Source: CAIKMD01 sp963729935
GTDB taxonomy: Bacteria; Pseudomonadota; Alphaproteobacteria; ATCC43930; CGMCC-115725
DNA length: 64,000 nucleotides
Assembly (NCBI GenBank): GCA_963729935.1
Contig: CAVSPW010000005.1
Span: forward strand, 186,001 to 250,000
Direction: 5' to 3'
A program made the translations under genes and the position numbers. Under the pieces are notes generated by a model. That model worked only from the letters and a program-made list of their open reading frames with translations, was not told the DNA's origin and did not search any database. Numbering within the stretch: the stretch's first letter is position 1; each line of letters begins with the position of its first letter. Positions 12,071 to 21,071 of the stretch are shown piece by piece.

Positions 12071-13417
12071 TTAAACAATTGTAAACCCCGCACCGGCCAG
12101 GGGTCGAGTCGGACGAAAAACCACCCGCGCCGCTGCCGCAGGTTCGAGCCGCTCCGAAACGTACCGCAAGGCCGGCACCGCGACCACTCCTTCGCGGTCG
12201 CGCAGTGCCGCCAAGGCGGGGCGCGCCGCCGCCGGCACGGCGGCGATGGCCGCGCGGGGAGCCGCAGCCAGGACCGGTGCCGCGTCATCGCCGAGCCCGC
12301 CGAGCGACAGATCGCGGGGCGCCGAGGCCGCGAGTTCGAGCGTGAAACGCCCGTCCCATGACACGCGCCCCCCTGCCTGCGCCGGAACCGGTGCCGCCAT
12401 GGCGGCCGGCTCGCGGCAGATCAGGATCCTTCCGCGGCGCGGGAGGATGAGGCAGCCCCCGAGACTCCGCCCGCCCGGAAGCCCTTGCCGCATTGACCGG
12501 TGGAGCCGTTCGAGCCGTTCGAGCCGCGGCGGGTAATAGTTGCCCGAGACGGTGGCGATGACGGCGGCGACCGCTCTACGCCCCAGCGCATCCGGCGCCG
12601 CGCCGATCAGATCGCGGTCGAGCCAGGCAAAGCCCGCCGGATCGAGCATGACGGCGCGCGCCAACAGGAACGCGCTTTCGCCTTCAAGGAACTGACGCGC
12701 CTCGCCGAAGCGCTTGGCCAGGCTCGACAGTCGCTCGGCGGTGAGCCCGTGCTCCGCAAACGCGGTCAGCGCGGCGCGCAGGCGCACGCGGAGAAAAGCC
12801 GGATTGAGATTGCTCGGATCGTCGATCCAGCCCTGGTCCGCGGCCGCGAGCGTGGCCTGGAGGCGCGCGCGCGGCACGCTCAGAAGCGGCCGCAAGAGGC
12901 GGATTGCGCAGCGCTCGGCGAGCGCGGGCATGGCGGCGAGACCTTCGGTGCCGCTGCCGCGCAAGAGCCGCATCAGCATTGTCTCCGCTTGATCCTCGCG
13001 CTGATGGCCGAGAAGCAAATGCAGCACGCCCCGCGCGTGGCACCAATCCTCGAGCAAGCGGTAGCGCGCGCCGCGCGCGGCGGCCTGGATGCCGCTTTTC
13101 GGCACGGGTCCAAGCCAGCGCAAAATTTCGTGCTCGATGCCGAGCGCCGCACAGCGCGCCGCGACAGCGCGGGCTTCCGCCGCCGCCTCGACCCGCAGGC
13201 CATGATCGACGGTGAGCGCCGAGACTCGCCCGCCTCGCGCCCGGGCCCAATCATGCGCGAGGAGCGCCAAAGCCATGCTGTCGCTGCCGCCCGAGACCGC
13301 CACCGCAAGAAGCGGCGCCGGCTCGAACGGGGCGAAGGCTTCCATCAGGCGCGCGAATTCCGCCGCCCCGACCGGTTCGACCTCATCACGCGGCGAGAGA
13401 GCGCGCGCGATTTCCAT
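12071..13417 (-). CDS. tilS: tRNA(Ile)-lysidine synthase
   Basis: Modifies C34 of tRNA-Ile(CAU) with lysine, changing codon and amino-acid identity; normally essential. The 448-residue protein has the N-type ATP pyrophosphatase P-loop SGGSDS (residues 42-47) and the family motif HLLLGHQREDQAETMLMRL. The alphaproteobacterial order cpoB, tilS, ftsH is preserved here. It starts seven bases beyond the cpoB stop. The C-terminal half is Ala-rich and less conserved, as usual in this class. Confidence 0.93.
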   Translation of the reverse strand: MEIARALSPRDEVEPVGAAEFARLMEAFAPFEPAPLLAVAVSGGSDSMALALLAHDWARARGGRVSALTVDHGLRVEAAAEARAVAARCAALGIEHEILRWLGPVPKSGIQAAARGARYRLLEDWCHARGVLHLLLGHQREDQAETMLMRLLRGSGTEGLAAMPALAERCAIRLLRPLLSVPRARLQATLAAADQGWIDDPSNLNPAFLRVRLRAALTAFAEHGLTAERLSSLAKRFGEARQFLEGESAFLLARAVMLDPAGFAWLDRDLIGAAPDALGRRAVAAVIATVSGNYYPPRLERLERLHRSMRQGLPGGRSLGGCLILPRRGRILICREPAAMAAPVPAQAGGRVSWDGRFTLELAASAPRDLSLGGLGDDAAPVLAAAPRAAIAAVPAAARPALAALRDREGVVAVPALRYVSERLEPAAAARVVFRPTRPLAGAGFTIV

Positions 13418-13423
13418 GTCGGT

Positions 13424-14263
13424 TCAGCAGCCCGCGCGCTGCTTCTCGCTCGCGAGCCGATCCTTGATGGCTTGAGGCGGCGCGGGGAAATCGTGCTGGA
13501 GCCGTGCATAGGCGCGGCACGCATCGGCTTTCTGATCGAGATTGGCGAGCGACATGCCGAGCTTTAGCAGGTCGTCGGCGGCTTTCGAACCCTTGGGATA
13601 TTTTTCATAGCCTTGCGCGAAGGCCGTGGCGGCATTGCCGTAATCCTTTCGGACATAGAAAGTCTCGCCAAGCCAATATTGCGCGTTGCCGGCAAGCGGA
13701 TCATTGGGCCATCGCTGCACGAAAGCGCGCATCGCCTGCTCGGCCGCCGGATAGTTGGCCTGAGTCAATAAACCCATCGCGTAATTGTATTGATCCTGCG
13801 CGCTGCCTTCGGGGAGGTTCGCCGGCACGGCGGCGCTTTGCTGGCTCGCCGCGGGCGGCGCGGCGGCACGGGGCGCGGACCCGCCCAGCGTGCCAAGGGT
13901 TCCGGAGCGGCTTGGCGGCTGCGACATGTCGCCCGCGCCTTGCGGCGGGCGAGGTTGAGCCGGACTCGAAGGCGGCGGGGGCAGCGCGCCCGAGGGCGGG
14001 GCGGGCGGCGCTTGAAGCCGGCTGAAGCGCAGATCGACATCGCTCGACAACCGGTCGAGCTGATCTTTCAGCTGATGGAGGTTGTTGGTCAGTTCCTCGA
14101 TCCGGCCGGTCAGATCGCGCATCTGATCCTCGATCGCCGTCACGCGCATTTCGGTGTTGAGCGCCGATTGACCGGAAGAGGCGCCCGATTGGGCGCCGGC
14201 CGGCGCGGCTGCGGCCAGGAACAAAACCACCAAGAATGCCGAAAGCAAGGACGGTCGACGCAT
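13424..14263 (-). CDS. cpoB: Cell division coordinator CpoB / tol-pal system protein YbgF
   Basis: Periplasmic partner of TolA that couples outer-membrane constriction with peptidoglycan synthesis. The start at 14263 (MRRPSLLSAFLVVLFLAAAA) has an AGAAGG site and gives a signal peptide. The 279-residue protein then has the N-terminal coiled coil that trimerises (VTAIEDQMRDLTGRIEELTN), a Pro-rich linker, and C-terminal TPR repeats (DQYNYAMGLLTQANYPAAEQ; AQYWLGETFYVRKDYGNAAT). A strong terminator lies between pal and this gene, so it is probably also transcribed from its own promoter in 14264-14407. Confidence 0.92.
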   Translation of the reverse strand: MRRPSLLSAFLVVLFLAAAAPAGAQSGASSGQSALNTEMRVTAIEDQMRDLTGRIEELTNNLHQLKDQLDRLSSDVDLRFSRLQAPPAPPSGALPPPPSSPAQPRPPQGAGDMSQPPSRSGTLGTLGGSAPRAAAPPAASQQSAAVPANLPEGSAQDQYNYAMGLLTQANYPAAEQAMRAFVQRWPNDPLAGNAQYWLGETFYVRKDYGNAATAFAQGYEKYPKGSKAADDLLKLGMSLANLDQKADACRAYARLQHDFPAPPQAIKDRLASEKQRAGC

Positions 14264-14407
14264 GGGATCGTGCCTTCTGATCGCGGCGACGCGTAGGGCC
14301 GTCAAAGGGCGGGCGGCCCCTACGCGGCCGCAACTACATCTAAGCCTCTACTAACCTTCTACTCCGGCATTCCGGCCAAAAAGAGGCCGAAAAGCCCGAA
14401 AACCGGC

Positions 14408-14460
14408 AAAAAAAACGTCCGCCCGAGCCACGACGCATGATCGCCGCGGCCCGGGCAGAC
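14408..14460 (-). terminator. Rho-independent terminator after pal
   Basis: On the minus strand a 13-bp stem (14448-14460 with 14417-14429, two G-U pairs) closes a loop of about 18 bases and is followed by a run of eight T residues (A run at 14408-14415 on plus). It begins about 30 bases after the pal stop. Confidence 0.8.
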
Positions 14461-14490
14461 GCCCTTGCTCTTGCCGGATAGTGACGAAAA

Positions 14491-14976
14491 TCAGTTGATG
14501 ACCGTCACACCGCGGCGGTTTTGCGCCCAGGCGGCCTCGTTGTCGCCGAGCACGGCCGGACGCTCTTTGCCGTAGCTGATCGTCTTGACCCGGTTCGGAG
14601 CGATGCCCAGCGCCACCAGCGCGTTGCGCACGGCGGTCGCACGGCGCTCGCCGAGCGCCAGATTGTACTCGCGCGTGCCGCGATCATCGCAATGACCCTC
14701 GACCGTCACGCTCACATTCGGATACTTCTTGAGCCACTCCGCCTGACGCTGAAGCGTCGTCCGGCCCTCGGGCTTGATGACCGACTTGTCGAAGTCGAAG
14801 AAGACACGATCGCCGACATTCTGGACGAAATCCTGAGACGAACCCGGCGCAGCGGTGGTAGCCGCCCCCGCCGCTGCGTTACCGCCCCCGCCCGCGCCGG
14901 CAGTCGTCGAGGGATTCTGCGCGCATGCCGCCAACAGCAGCAGGCCCGCGATCAGGCTCAGTGGCCGAAGATTCAT
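14491..14976 (-). CDS. pal: Peptidoglycan-associated lipoprotein Pal
   Basis: Outer-membrane lipoprotein that binds peptidoglycan and TolB in the Tol-Pal constriction machine. The ATG at 14976 has a GGGAG site and gives a 161-residue protein with a lipobox LLLLAACAQ (modified Cys about residue 19), a Gly/Ala-rich linker, and an OmpA-like domain with VEGHCDDRGTREYNLALGERRA, the diaminopimelate-binding signature. A gap of 152 bases separates it from tolB, longer than any other junction in the block. A terminator follows. Confidence 0.96.
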   Translation of the reverse strand: MNLRPLSLIAGLLLLAACAQNPSTTAGAGGGGNAAAGAATTAAPGSSQDFVQNVGDRVFFDFDKSVIKPEGRTTLQRQAEWLKKYPNVSVTVEGHCDDRGTREYNLALGERRATAVRNALVALGIAPNRVKTISYGKERPAVLGDNEAAWAQNRRGVTVIN

Positions 14977-15128
14977 TGTGAACTCCCTATAATGAAACAA
15001 CTCGGCTTTGATTTGGATCGAGTTGGTTGGGACAGCGTTGCCCCCGAAGGCATCCCGGGTGACGGTCAGTGGGGCCGCGAATCGAACATCGCGCCTTTGC
15101 GACCGGGGGCGAATATACGTAGGGTTAA

Positions 15129-16457
15129 TTACGGAATCAAGGGGGACCACGCGGGATCGGACGCGTCTGTCGGCGTCACGACCTCCCGTTCATTGTATCC
15201 GGTGAGGTCGATCGTATGAAGGCGCGTCTGACCGCCGCGGCCTTTCGAATCGCTGGGTTTTTGATCGAAATAGATCAGCACGCGACCATTGGGGGCCCAA
15301 CTCGGCCCCTCGACGAGGAAGGCTTGCGCAAGCAGCCGCTCGCCGCTGCCATCCGGGCGCATCACCCCGATATAGAACTGGCTGGAGTCGAACTTCGTGA
15401 AGGCGATGAGATCGCCGCGCGGCGACCATACCGGCGTGCCGTAGCGGCCGTTGCCGAAGCTGATGCGATGAATATCGCTGCCATCGGCATTCATGACGTA
15501 GAGCTGTTGCGAGCCGCCGCGATCCGAGTTGAAGACGATCTTCGACGCGTCCGGCGAATAGCAGGGCGAGGTATCGATCGAATCGGTCCGGGTGATTTGC
15601 GTCGCCTTGCGGGTGCGGAGATCGAGCGTGTAGATCTGGCTCGCGCCGTTGACCGAGAGACTCATGATCACCTTGTTGCCGTCGGGCGAGAAGCGCGGTG
15701 CGAAGGTCATGCCCGGGAAATCGCCGAGCACTTCTTGCTGCCCGGTATCGATGTTGAAGAGATAGACGCGCGGCGTTCCGCGGGCATAGGAGAGATAGGT
15801 GATCTCCTGCGAGGTCGGCGAGAAGCGCGGCGTCAGGACCAGCGCCCTCCCGTCGGTCAGATAGCGGTTGTTGGCGCCGTCCTGATCCATGATCGAAAGG
15901 CGCTTGATGCGCTTGTCGAGCGGGCCGGTTTCGGCGATGTAGACGATGCGCGTGTCGAAATAACCGTCCTCCCCGGTGATGCGCTTGTAGATCGCGTCGG
16001 CGATGATGTGCGCGATGCGGCGCCAATTCTGCGGCGTCGTCGTATAGCGCAGGCCGGTGAGTTGCTGCTCGGCGAACACGTCCCACAGGCGGAACTCGAC
16101 TTGGAGCTTTCCGTCCGGTTGGACGGCGACGTCGCCGGTGACGAGCGCCTGCGCATTGATGACGCGCCAATCGTTGTAGCGCGGCGGTGTGTGGGCGGCC
16201 GCGTCCTGATCGACGAAGGCCTTCGAATCGATCGGCTGGAACAGGCCGGAGCGCTCGAGATCGGCCGAGAGCACCTGCGTGATGTCCTGCGCCACGCTGC
16301 CCGACCCGCCGGCAAAATTCGGGATCGCGATCGGCATCGGCGCGACCTTGCCGCGCGTGATGTCGATGTGAAGTTCGGCCTGCGCGCGCAGTGGCGCCAG
16401 GGCAAAGGTCGCGAGCAACAATCCGAGCGAGAGCCAGCGGCGGGAGATATGGATCAT
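15129..16457 (-). CDS. tolB: Tol-Pal system periplasmic protein TolB
   Basis: Periplasmic beta-propeller that binds Pal and is released by TolA. The 442-residue protein has a signal peptide (MIHISRRWLSLGLLLATFAL, cleavage near RAQAE), an N-terminal anticodon-synthetase-like domain, and WD40-like repeats such as SPDGNKVIMSLSVNG, SPDASKIVFNSDRGGS and SPRGDLIAFTKFD. Its ATG overlaps the tolA stop by four bases, giving coupled translation. Confidence 0.96.
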   Translation of the reverse strand: MIHISRRWLSLGLLLATFALAPLRAQAELHIDITRGKVAPMPIAIPNFAGGSGSVAQDITQVLSADLERSGLFQPIDSKAFVDQDAAAHTPPRYNDWRVINAQALVTGDVAVQPDGKLQVEFRLWDVFAEQQLTGLRYTTTPQNWRRIAHIIADAIYKRITGEDGYFDTRIVYIAETGPLDKRIKRLSIMDQDGANNRYLTDGRALVLTPRFSPTSQEITYLSYARGTPRVYLFNIDTGQQEVLGDFPGMTFAPRFSPDGNKVIMSLSVNGASQIYTLDLRTRKATQITRTDSIDTSPCYSPDASKIVFNSDRGGSQQLYVMNADGSDIHRISFGNGRYGTPVWSPRGDLIAFTKFDSSQFYIGVMRPDGSGERLLAQAFLVEGPSWAPNGRVLIYFDQKPSDSKGRGGQTRLHTIDLTGYNEREVVTPTDASDPAWSPLIP

Positions 16458-17254
16458 GTGATGTCCTTCGGATCAAACGTGATGGTGAAGGTCTGCCATT
16501 GGTCGAATTTTTGCGGCGGCAGCTTCAAGGGTTGGCAGCGCGGATTGAGCAGCGCGCGATTGGCGCTGTCGGCGGCGGCCTGGAAGAAAGGATCGTTGAG
16601 CCGCTCGGGATTGAGCAGCTGCGCGGCGCGCACCGTCCCGTCGGGATTCATCATCACGCGAAATTCGGGCCGCAGATTTTCGGCGTCGCGCGCGCCCGCC
16701 GGCACGTTCCAGCAAGCCTCGATCTGCTGCTTCACGAGATCGATCTCGCTCGTGGACAATTGCGCCGCGAGCGGCGCCAGCGGCTGCGAGCTTTTTTGCA
16801 CCGGCCCTTGCGCCTGCTGTTGCGGGGCGGTCTTGCGGTTGGCGAGATTCTTCAAGAGCTGATCGAAAGAGGTATCGTCGGGCTTCTTTTGCGAGGGCAC
16901 CGGCGGCTTCGGCGCGGGCGGCGGCGGAAGCGGCGGCGCGGGCTTGGGCGGCTGGGGTTTCTCGACCGGCGGCGGGGGCGGCGGCGGCGAAGGCGGGGTC
17001 GGCGGCGGTTCGGGCTTGGGCGGCTCGGGCTTGGGCGGCTCGGCCTGCGCGAGTTCGGGCTTGGCTTGCGGCACGGGCGGCGCCGGATTGACCTGCGTCG
17101 CGCGCGTCTCGGGCGCGATGTTGACGAGCTGCACGGCGATCGGCTCGTCCTCGATGATTTTCGGCTCGAACAGCCGCGGCAGCCCGACCACGAAGGCGAC
17201 CACCACCGCCACATGCAAAATCGCCGAATAAAGGAAACTAACCCGTTCGGGCAT
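16454..17254 (-). CDS. tolA: TolA-like inner membrane-to-outer membrane linker
   Basis: Links the TolQR motor to TolB and Pal. The 266-residue protein has one N-terminal TM (SAILHVAVVVAFVVGLP), a very Pro-rich middle (residues about 60-125, repeated KPEPP units) instead of the long helical domain of E. coli TolA, and a C-terminal domain with two Cys (EACWNVP; NPRCQPL), likely the TolA/TonB-like fold. Position between tolR and tolB supports the assignment. The Pro-rich design resembles TonB and is usual in alphaproteobacteria. Confidence 0.9.
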   Translation of the reverse strand: MPERVSFLYSAILHVAVVVAFVVGLPRLFEPKIIEDEPIAVQLVNIAPETRATQVNPAPPVPQAKPELAQAEPPKPEPPKPEPPPTPPSPPPPPPPVEKPQPPKPAPPLPPPPAPKPPVPSQKKPDDTSFDQLLKNLANRKTAPQQQAQGPVQKSSQPLAPLAAQLSTSEIDLVKQQIEACWNVPAGARDAENLRPEFRVMMNPDGTVRAAQLLNPERLNDPFFQAAADSANRALLNPRCQPLKLPPQKFDQWQTFTITFDPKDIT

Positions 17255-17261
17255 TACGGCC

Positions 17262-17714
17262 TCAACGCTTCCCCGCCTTGTCGCCCTGGGGCTGTTCGGC
17301 CACGAGAGAGACCTTGGTGAAGCCTGCGGCGCTGATCAGCCCCATCACCTCGAGCACACGGCCGTAGCTGATGTTGCGGTCGCCGCGCACATAGATGCTC
17401 GCGCTCGGATTGTTGTTGGTAATGGCCTGGAGCCGCGGGACGAGCTGGTCGGTGGCGATCTCGGAATTCTGGAGATAGGTCTTGCCTTCGGCGTTGATGC
17501 TGATGACCAGCGGCTCCTTCGGCTCGTTGAGCTGCTGCGCTTTCGTCTGCGGCAGCTCGACCGGGACGCCGACGGTGAGAAGCGGCGCCGTCACCATGAA
17601 GACGACCAGGAGAACGAGCATCACGTCGACCATCGGCGTGACGTTGATGTCGGCCATCGGACGGTAGCGTTGTGCCGGATTGCCGCCGGCGCGTTGCAAG
17701 AGCGGTCCAGCCAT
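17262..17714 (-). CDS. tolR: Proton-motive-force motor protein TolR
   Basis: ExbD/TolR family component of the Tol motor. The 150-residue protein has a short cytoplasmic N-terminus, a TM with the essential Asp (NVTPMVDVMLVLLVVFMVTA), and a periplasmic domain ending near FTKVSLVAEQ. It lies 3 bases after the tolQ stop and 7 bases before tolA, in the classical tolQRAB-pal order. Confidence 0.95.
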   Translation of the reverse strand: MAGPLLQRAGGNPAQRYRPMADINVTPMVDVMLVLLVVFMVTAPLLTVGVPVELPQTKAQQLNEPKEPLVISINAEGKTYLQNSEIATDQLVPRLQAITNNNPSASIYVRGDRNISYGRVLEVMGLISAAGFTKVSLVAEQPQGDKAGKR

Positions 17715-17717
17715 GGC

Positions 17718-18446
17718 TCAGGCTTTCTCGTCGAGCTGGCGCGAGAGGATCGCGCTAAATTCGGCGCCGAACGCTTCGAGCCGCCCGGCATAGCGGCCGA
17801 AATCGGTCGAGAATTTATTGTAGAAAATCACCGCCGGAATCGCGGCGACGAGGCCAAGCGCGGTCGCGAACAGGGACTCCGCGATCCCCGGCGCCACCAC
17901 GGCGAGGCTCGTGTTCTTCGCGGCCGCGATCGCCTGGAAGCTGTTCATGATGCCCCAGACCGTGCCGAAGAGGCCGACAAACGGCGAAGTCGAGCCGACC
18001 GTCGCGAGGAACGGCATATAGCGCTCGATTCGCGCGATCTCGCGTCCGGCGGTCACCTGCATCACGCGCTCGATGCGCTCCTGCAAGGTCATGCGCGTCG
18101 CGGTCGTGGCGACGATGCCCTTCGCCATGCTGCGCCGCCATTCGCGCATCGCCGCGGCGAAGACGGACGACATCGGATCTTCGGGCCGGTTGCCGATGCG
18201 ATCGTAGAGGTCGTCGAGCGCGCCGCCCGACCAGAAATTCTCCTCGAAGCTGTCGGCATCGCGGCGCAGGCGCCGCAGCTTGATGTATTTGTCGAAGATC
18301 ACCGCCCAGGACCAGAACGAGGCGACGACCAACAGGAGCATGACGCATTTGACGAGCGTATCGGCCTGCAGGAACAGCGTGATGATCGACAGATCATGCG
18401 GCACGGAGCCCGCGAGGGCGGCTTGATCGACGGCGTTATCGGGCAT
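17718..18446 (-). CDS. tolQ: Proton-motive-force motor protein TolQ
   Basis: ExbB/MotA-type channel subunit of the Tol motor. The start at 18446 (MPDNAVDQAALAGS) gives 242 residues, close to the family norm; longer in-frame extensions would run into ybgC. It has three TM segments: TLVKCVMLLLVVASFWSWAV, LATVGSTSPFVGLFGTVWGI and LGLVAAIPAVIFYNKF, with the conserved motor motif GSTSPFVGLFGTVWGIM. The first 11 bases overlap the ybgC 3' end, so translation is probably coupled. Confidence 0.95.
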   Translation of the reverse strand: MPDNAVDQAALAGSVPHDLSIITLFLQADTLVKCVMLLLVVASFWSWAVIFDKYIKLRRLRRDADSFEENFWSGGALDDLYDRIGNRPEDPMSSVFAAAMREWRRSMAKGIVATTATRMTLQERIERVMQVTAGREIARIERYMPFLATVGSTSPFVGLFGTVWGIMNSFQAIAAAKNTSLAVVAPGIAESLFATALGLVAAIPAVIFYNKFSTDFGRYAGRLEAFGAEFSAILSRQLDEKA

Positions 18447-18909
18447 TGGCAATGACCATCCGAGAAGTTTCGTTGCGGGGATTGAGAACCGCCCGAAGCG
18501 CGGGCGGGAGACGGACCGGCCTTCCCTGGCGGCCGACCGTGGCAATGAGAATGATCGCGTGGATCAGCAGGGTTTCGCCGCGCCGCACGTCTTGCGCCAG
18601 GCGAATGCTCGCGCCGCCGACCTCTTCGATGCGGGTTTCAACGACGAGCGCGTCGTCGAGCCTCGCCGGCGCCAGAAATTCGATCGTGGCGCGGCGCACG
18701 ATGAAGGCGGTGCCGTCGGCCTCGCGCCATTTCCCGTGCTCGGCGCCGTAGAGCCGCATCATCTCGGTGCGCGCGCGTTCGGCGAATTTCAGATAATTCG
18801 CGTAATAGACGATGCCGGCGGCATCGGTGTCCTCGTAATAGACGCGGATCGGAAAGCGATGAACGCCGTCCGCGATGGCGCCGCCCGGCGGCAGATCGGC
18901 GGCGGTCAT
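18436..18909 (-). CDS. ybgC: Tol-Pal associated acyl-CoA thioesterase YbgC
   Basis: A hotdog-fold thioesterase of 157 residues, regularly the first gene of tol-pal operons. The YbgC signature VYYEDTDAAGIVYYANYLKF carries the catalytic Asp. The ATG at 18909 overlaps the ruvB stop (ATGA). Related enzymes hydrolyse short- or long-chain acyl-CoA and may act in phospholipid metabolism at the septum; the substrate here is not predictable. Confidence 0.93.
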   Translation of the reverse strand: MTAADLPPGGAIADGVHRFPIRVYYEDTDAAGIVYYANYLKFAERARTEMMRLYGAEHGKWREADGTAFIVRRATIEFLAPARLDDALVVETRIEEVGGASIRLAQDVRRGETLLIHAIILIATVGRQGRPVRLPPALRAVLNPRNETSRMVIANAR

Positions 18910-19958
18910 CGGCCGCTCTCCTCGCCCGCCTCGTCGAGGAGATCGAACTGTGCCGGCGGCGGGCGCAGCGGCTGCAAGCCGAGATGCGCATAGGCCGCCG
19001 CAGTCAGCACGCGCCCGCGCGCGGTGCGCTGCACGAAGCCTTGCTGGACGAGATAGGGCTCGATCACCTCCTCGATGACGTCGCGCTGATCGCCGAGGAC
19101 GGCCGCCACGGTCTCGACGCCCACGGGCCCGCCGCCGTAATTCTGGATCACGCACAGGAGGTAGCGGCGGTCGAGCGCGTCGAGGCCGCTGGCATCGACT
19201 TCGAGGCGTTGCAGCGCCGCGTCCGCGGCGGCGGCGTCGATCCGCTTCACGCCGGCGACCGCGGCGAAATCGCGCACCCGCCGCAACAGACGGGCCGCGA
19301 CCCGCGGCGTGCCGCGCGAACGCCGCGCGATTTCGGCGGCGCCCTCGCGCTCGAGCGCCATGCCGAGCACGCGCGCGCCGCGCTCGACGATTTGCTGCAA
19401 TTCGGCGGCGTCGTAAAAAACCAAGCGGATCGGAATTCCGAATCGCTCGCGCAGCGGCCGCGTGATCAGGCCCGAGCGCGTGGTCGCGCCGATCAAGGTG
19501 AAGGGCGGAAGGTCGATGCGCACCGACCGCGCGGCCGGCCCCTCGCCGATCATGAGATCGAGCTGAAAATCCTCCATCGCCGGATAGAGGATTTCCTCGA
19601 CCGCCGGCGCGAGCCGGTGGATCTCGTCGATGAAAAGCACGTCGCGCGCTTCGAGATTGGTCAAAAGCGCGGCGAGATCGCCGGCTCGCTGGATGACCGG
19701 GCCCGAGGTCGCGCGGAACGAGACCCCCAACTCGCGCGCAATGATCTGGGCGAGCGTGGTCTTGCCGAGGCCGGGCGGCCCGGCCAGGAGCACGTGATCG
19801 AGGGCCTCGCCGCGTTGTTGCGCCGCCGCGATGAAGACGCGCAGATTGTCGCGCAGCTGGCGCTGGCCGACGAACTCATCGAAGCTCAAGGGACGAAAGG
19901 AGGGCTCGGCCGCGTCGCCCGGGTTGCGCTCGGCTCCGACGATGCGCTCGTCGCTCAT
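18906..19958 (-). CDS. ruvB: Holliday junction branch migration helicase RuvB
   Basis: AAA+ motor that drives branch migration with RuvA. The 350-residue protein has the N-terminal motif LRPLSFDEFVGQ-like stretch, Walker A GPPGLGKTT, Walker B VLFIDEIHRL, sensor 1 TLIGATTRSGL, arginine-finger region, and a winged-helix C-terminus ending LVQQGFVQRTARGRVLTA. It overlaps ruvA and ybgC by four bases each, so ruvCAB, ybgC and tol-pal form one long translationally coupled block. Confidence 0.97.
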   Translation of the reverse strand: MSDERIVGAERNPGDAAEPSFRPLSFDEFVGQRQLRDNLRVFIAAAQQRGEALDHVLLAGPPGLGKTTLAQIIARELGVSFRATSGPVIQRAGDLAALLTNLEARDVLFIDEIHRLAPAVEEILYPAMEDFQLDLMIGEGPAARSVRIDLPPFTLIGATTRSGLITRPLRERFGIPIRLVFYDAAELQQIVERGARVLGMALEREGAAEIARRSRGTPRVAARLLRRVRDFAAVAGVKRIDAAAADAALQRLEVDASGLDALDRRYLLCVIQNYGGGPVGVETVAAVLGDQRDVIEEVIEPYLVQQGFVQRTARGRVLTAAAYAHLGLQPLRPPPAQFDLLDEAGEESGR

Positions 19959-20542
19959 CGCGCCAGCTCCTTGAGCCCGGAAAGAATGAGCGCGTCGAGC
20001 GGCGCCTCGGCGCCGAGCTGGCGCGCGGCCGCGGCGACGGCGCCATAGGCGTCGCCGCGCGCATAGCCCAGATTGACGAGCGCCGACACGGCCTCGGTCG
20101 TCGCGCCCTTTTGCGGCGTGCCGGTCGGGCCGAGACTCACGCCGCCGACTTTATCCTTCAGCTCGTTCAATATCCGCTGCGCGAGCTTCGGGCCGACGCC
20201 TTCCGCTTCGGTCAGCACGGCCCTGTCCTGCGCCGCGATCGCGGCCGCGAGCTGCGCCGGCGCCGCCGCGCTCAGGAGGCCGAGCGCGATCTTCGCCCCC
20301 ACGCCCTGGACGGTCGTGAGCAGGCGGAACCATTCGCGTTCCGCTTCGTCGATGAAGCCGAAGAGATGGATATGATCCTCGCGCACTTGGGTTTCGATCA
20401 GGAGGCGCAGCGGCTCGCCGCGAGGCGGCGCCTTCGTCAAGGTGCGCGAAGAAGCGAAGACGAGATAGCCGACGCCGTTCACGTCCAGCACGATGCCGTC
20501 CACCGTGGCCTGATCAACGACGCCCGCAAGCATCGCGATCAA
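19955..20542 (-). CDS. ruvA: Holliday junction DNA helicase subunit RuvA
   Basis: Junction-recognition subunit. I place the start at TTG 20542 because GGGAGG lies six bases before it and it yields the family-typical N-terminus (M)IAMLAGVVDQ. A frame opening further upstream would run deep into ruvC. The 195-residue protein has the OB domain (VDGIVLDVNGVGYLVFA), tandem HhH motifs (LTTVQGVGAKIALGLL; LTEAEGVGPKLAQRIL) and the C-terminal RuvB-contact domain. The TTG overlaps the ruvC stop (TTGA). Confidence 0.95.
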   Translation of the reverse strand: MIAMLAGVVDQATVDGIVLDVNGVGYLVFASSRTLTKAPPRGEPLRLLIETQVREDHIHLFGFIDEAEREWFRLLTTVQGVGAKIALGLLSAAAPAQLAAAIAAQDRAVLTEAEGVGPKLAQRILNELKDKVGGVSLGPTGTPQKGATTEAVSALVNLGYARGDAYGAVAAAARQLGAEAPLDALILSGLKELAR

Positions 20543-21042
20543 CGCGCACCTCCCGCCGCCAGCGCCACCGCGCGCGTCGTCGCGGCGTGATGCGCGTGGC
20601 AAATGGCGACCGCCAGCGCGTCGCAGGCGTTCTCTTCGCTGCCGGCGCCGGGCAGGAGCCGGCGCACCATCATCTGCACCTGTGCCTTCTCGGCATGTCC
20701 CGTGCCGACCGTCGATTTCTTGACGAGGTTGGTCGCGTATTCGAATACCGGCAGGCCGCGCTCCGCGGGCGCCAACAGCACGACGCCGCGCGCCATGCCG
20801 AGCCGCAAGGTCGATGCCGGGTTCTTGTTGACGAAAGTTTCCTCGACCGCCGCCGCCTCGGGCGCGAAACGGTCGAGCACCGCATTGAGCGCCCGGTAGA
20901 GCGCGGCCAGACGTTCGGCAAGCGACAGGTCGACCCGCGTATGAACGACGCCATCGGCGACATGGCTCAGCCGGTTGCCGGCGACTTCGATCACGCCCCA
21001 GCCGGTATGGCGCAATCCGGGATCGAGTCCGATGAGGCGCAT
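20539..21042 (-). CDS. ruvC: Crossover junction endodeoxyribonuclease RuvC
   Basis: Resolves Holliday junctions as a dimer. The ATG at 21042 gives 167 residues beginning MRLIGLDPGLRHTGWGV, with the first catalytic Asp at residue 7. The second acidic residue is in AVEETFVNKNP and the final HxxxDA-type cluster in ENACDALAVAICHAH. It opens the ruvCAB run. The 29 bases upstream to yebC leave little room for a promoter, so co-transcription with yebC is likely. Confidence 0.96.
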   Translation of the reverse strand: MRLIGLDPGLRHTGWGVIEVAGNRLSHVADGVVHTRVDLSLAERLAALYRALNAVLDRFAPEAAAVEETFVNKNPASTLRLGMARGVVLLAPAERGLPVFEYATNLVKKSTVGTGHAEKAQVQMMVRRLLPGAGSEENACDALAVAICHAHHAATTRAVALAAGGAR

Positions 21043-21071
21043 GAAGCTGTCCCTGACGCGAACCGGCGGCC

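Noticed and set aside
14977..15128. Possible small RNA or gene between tolB and pal
   Set aside because: Only a longer-than-usual spacer; no stable hairpin with a T run or coding frame was found.
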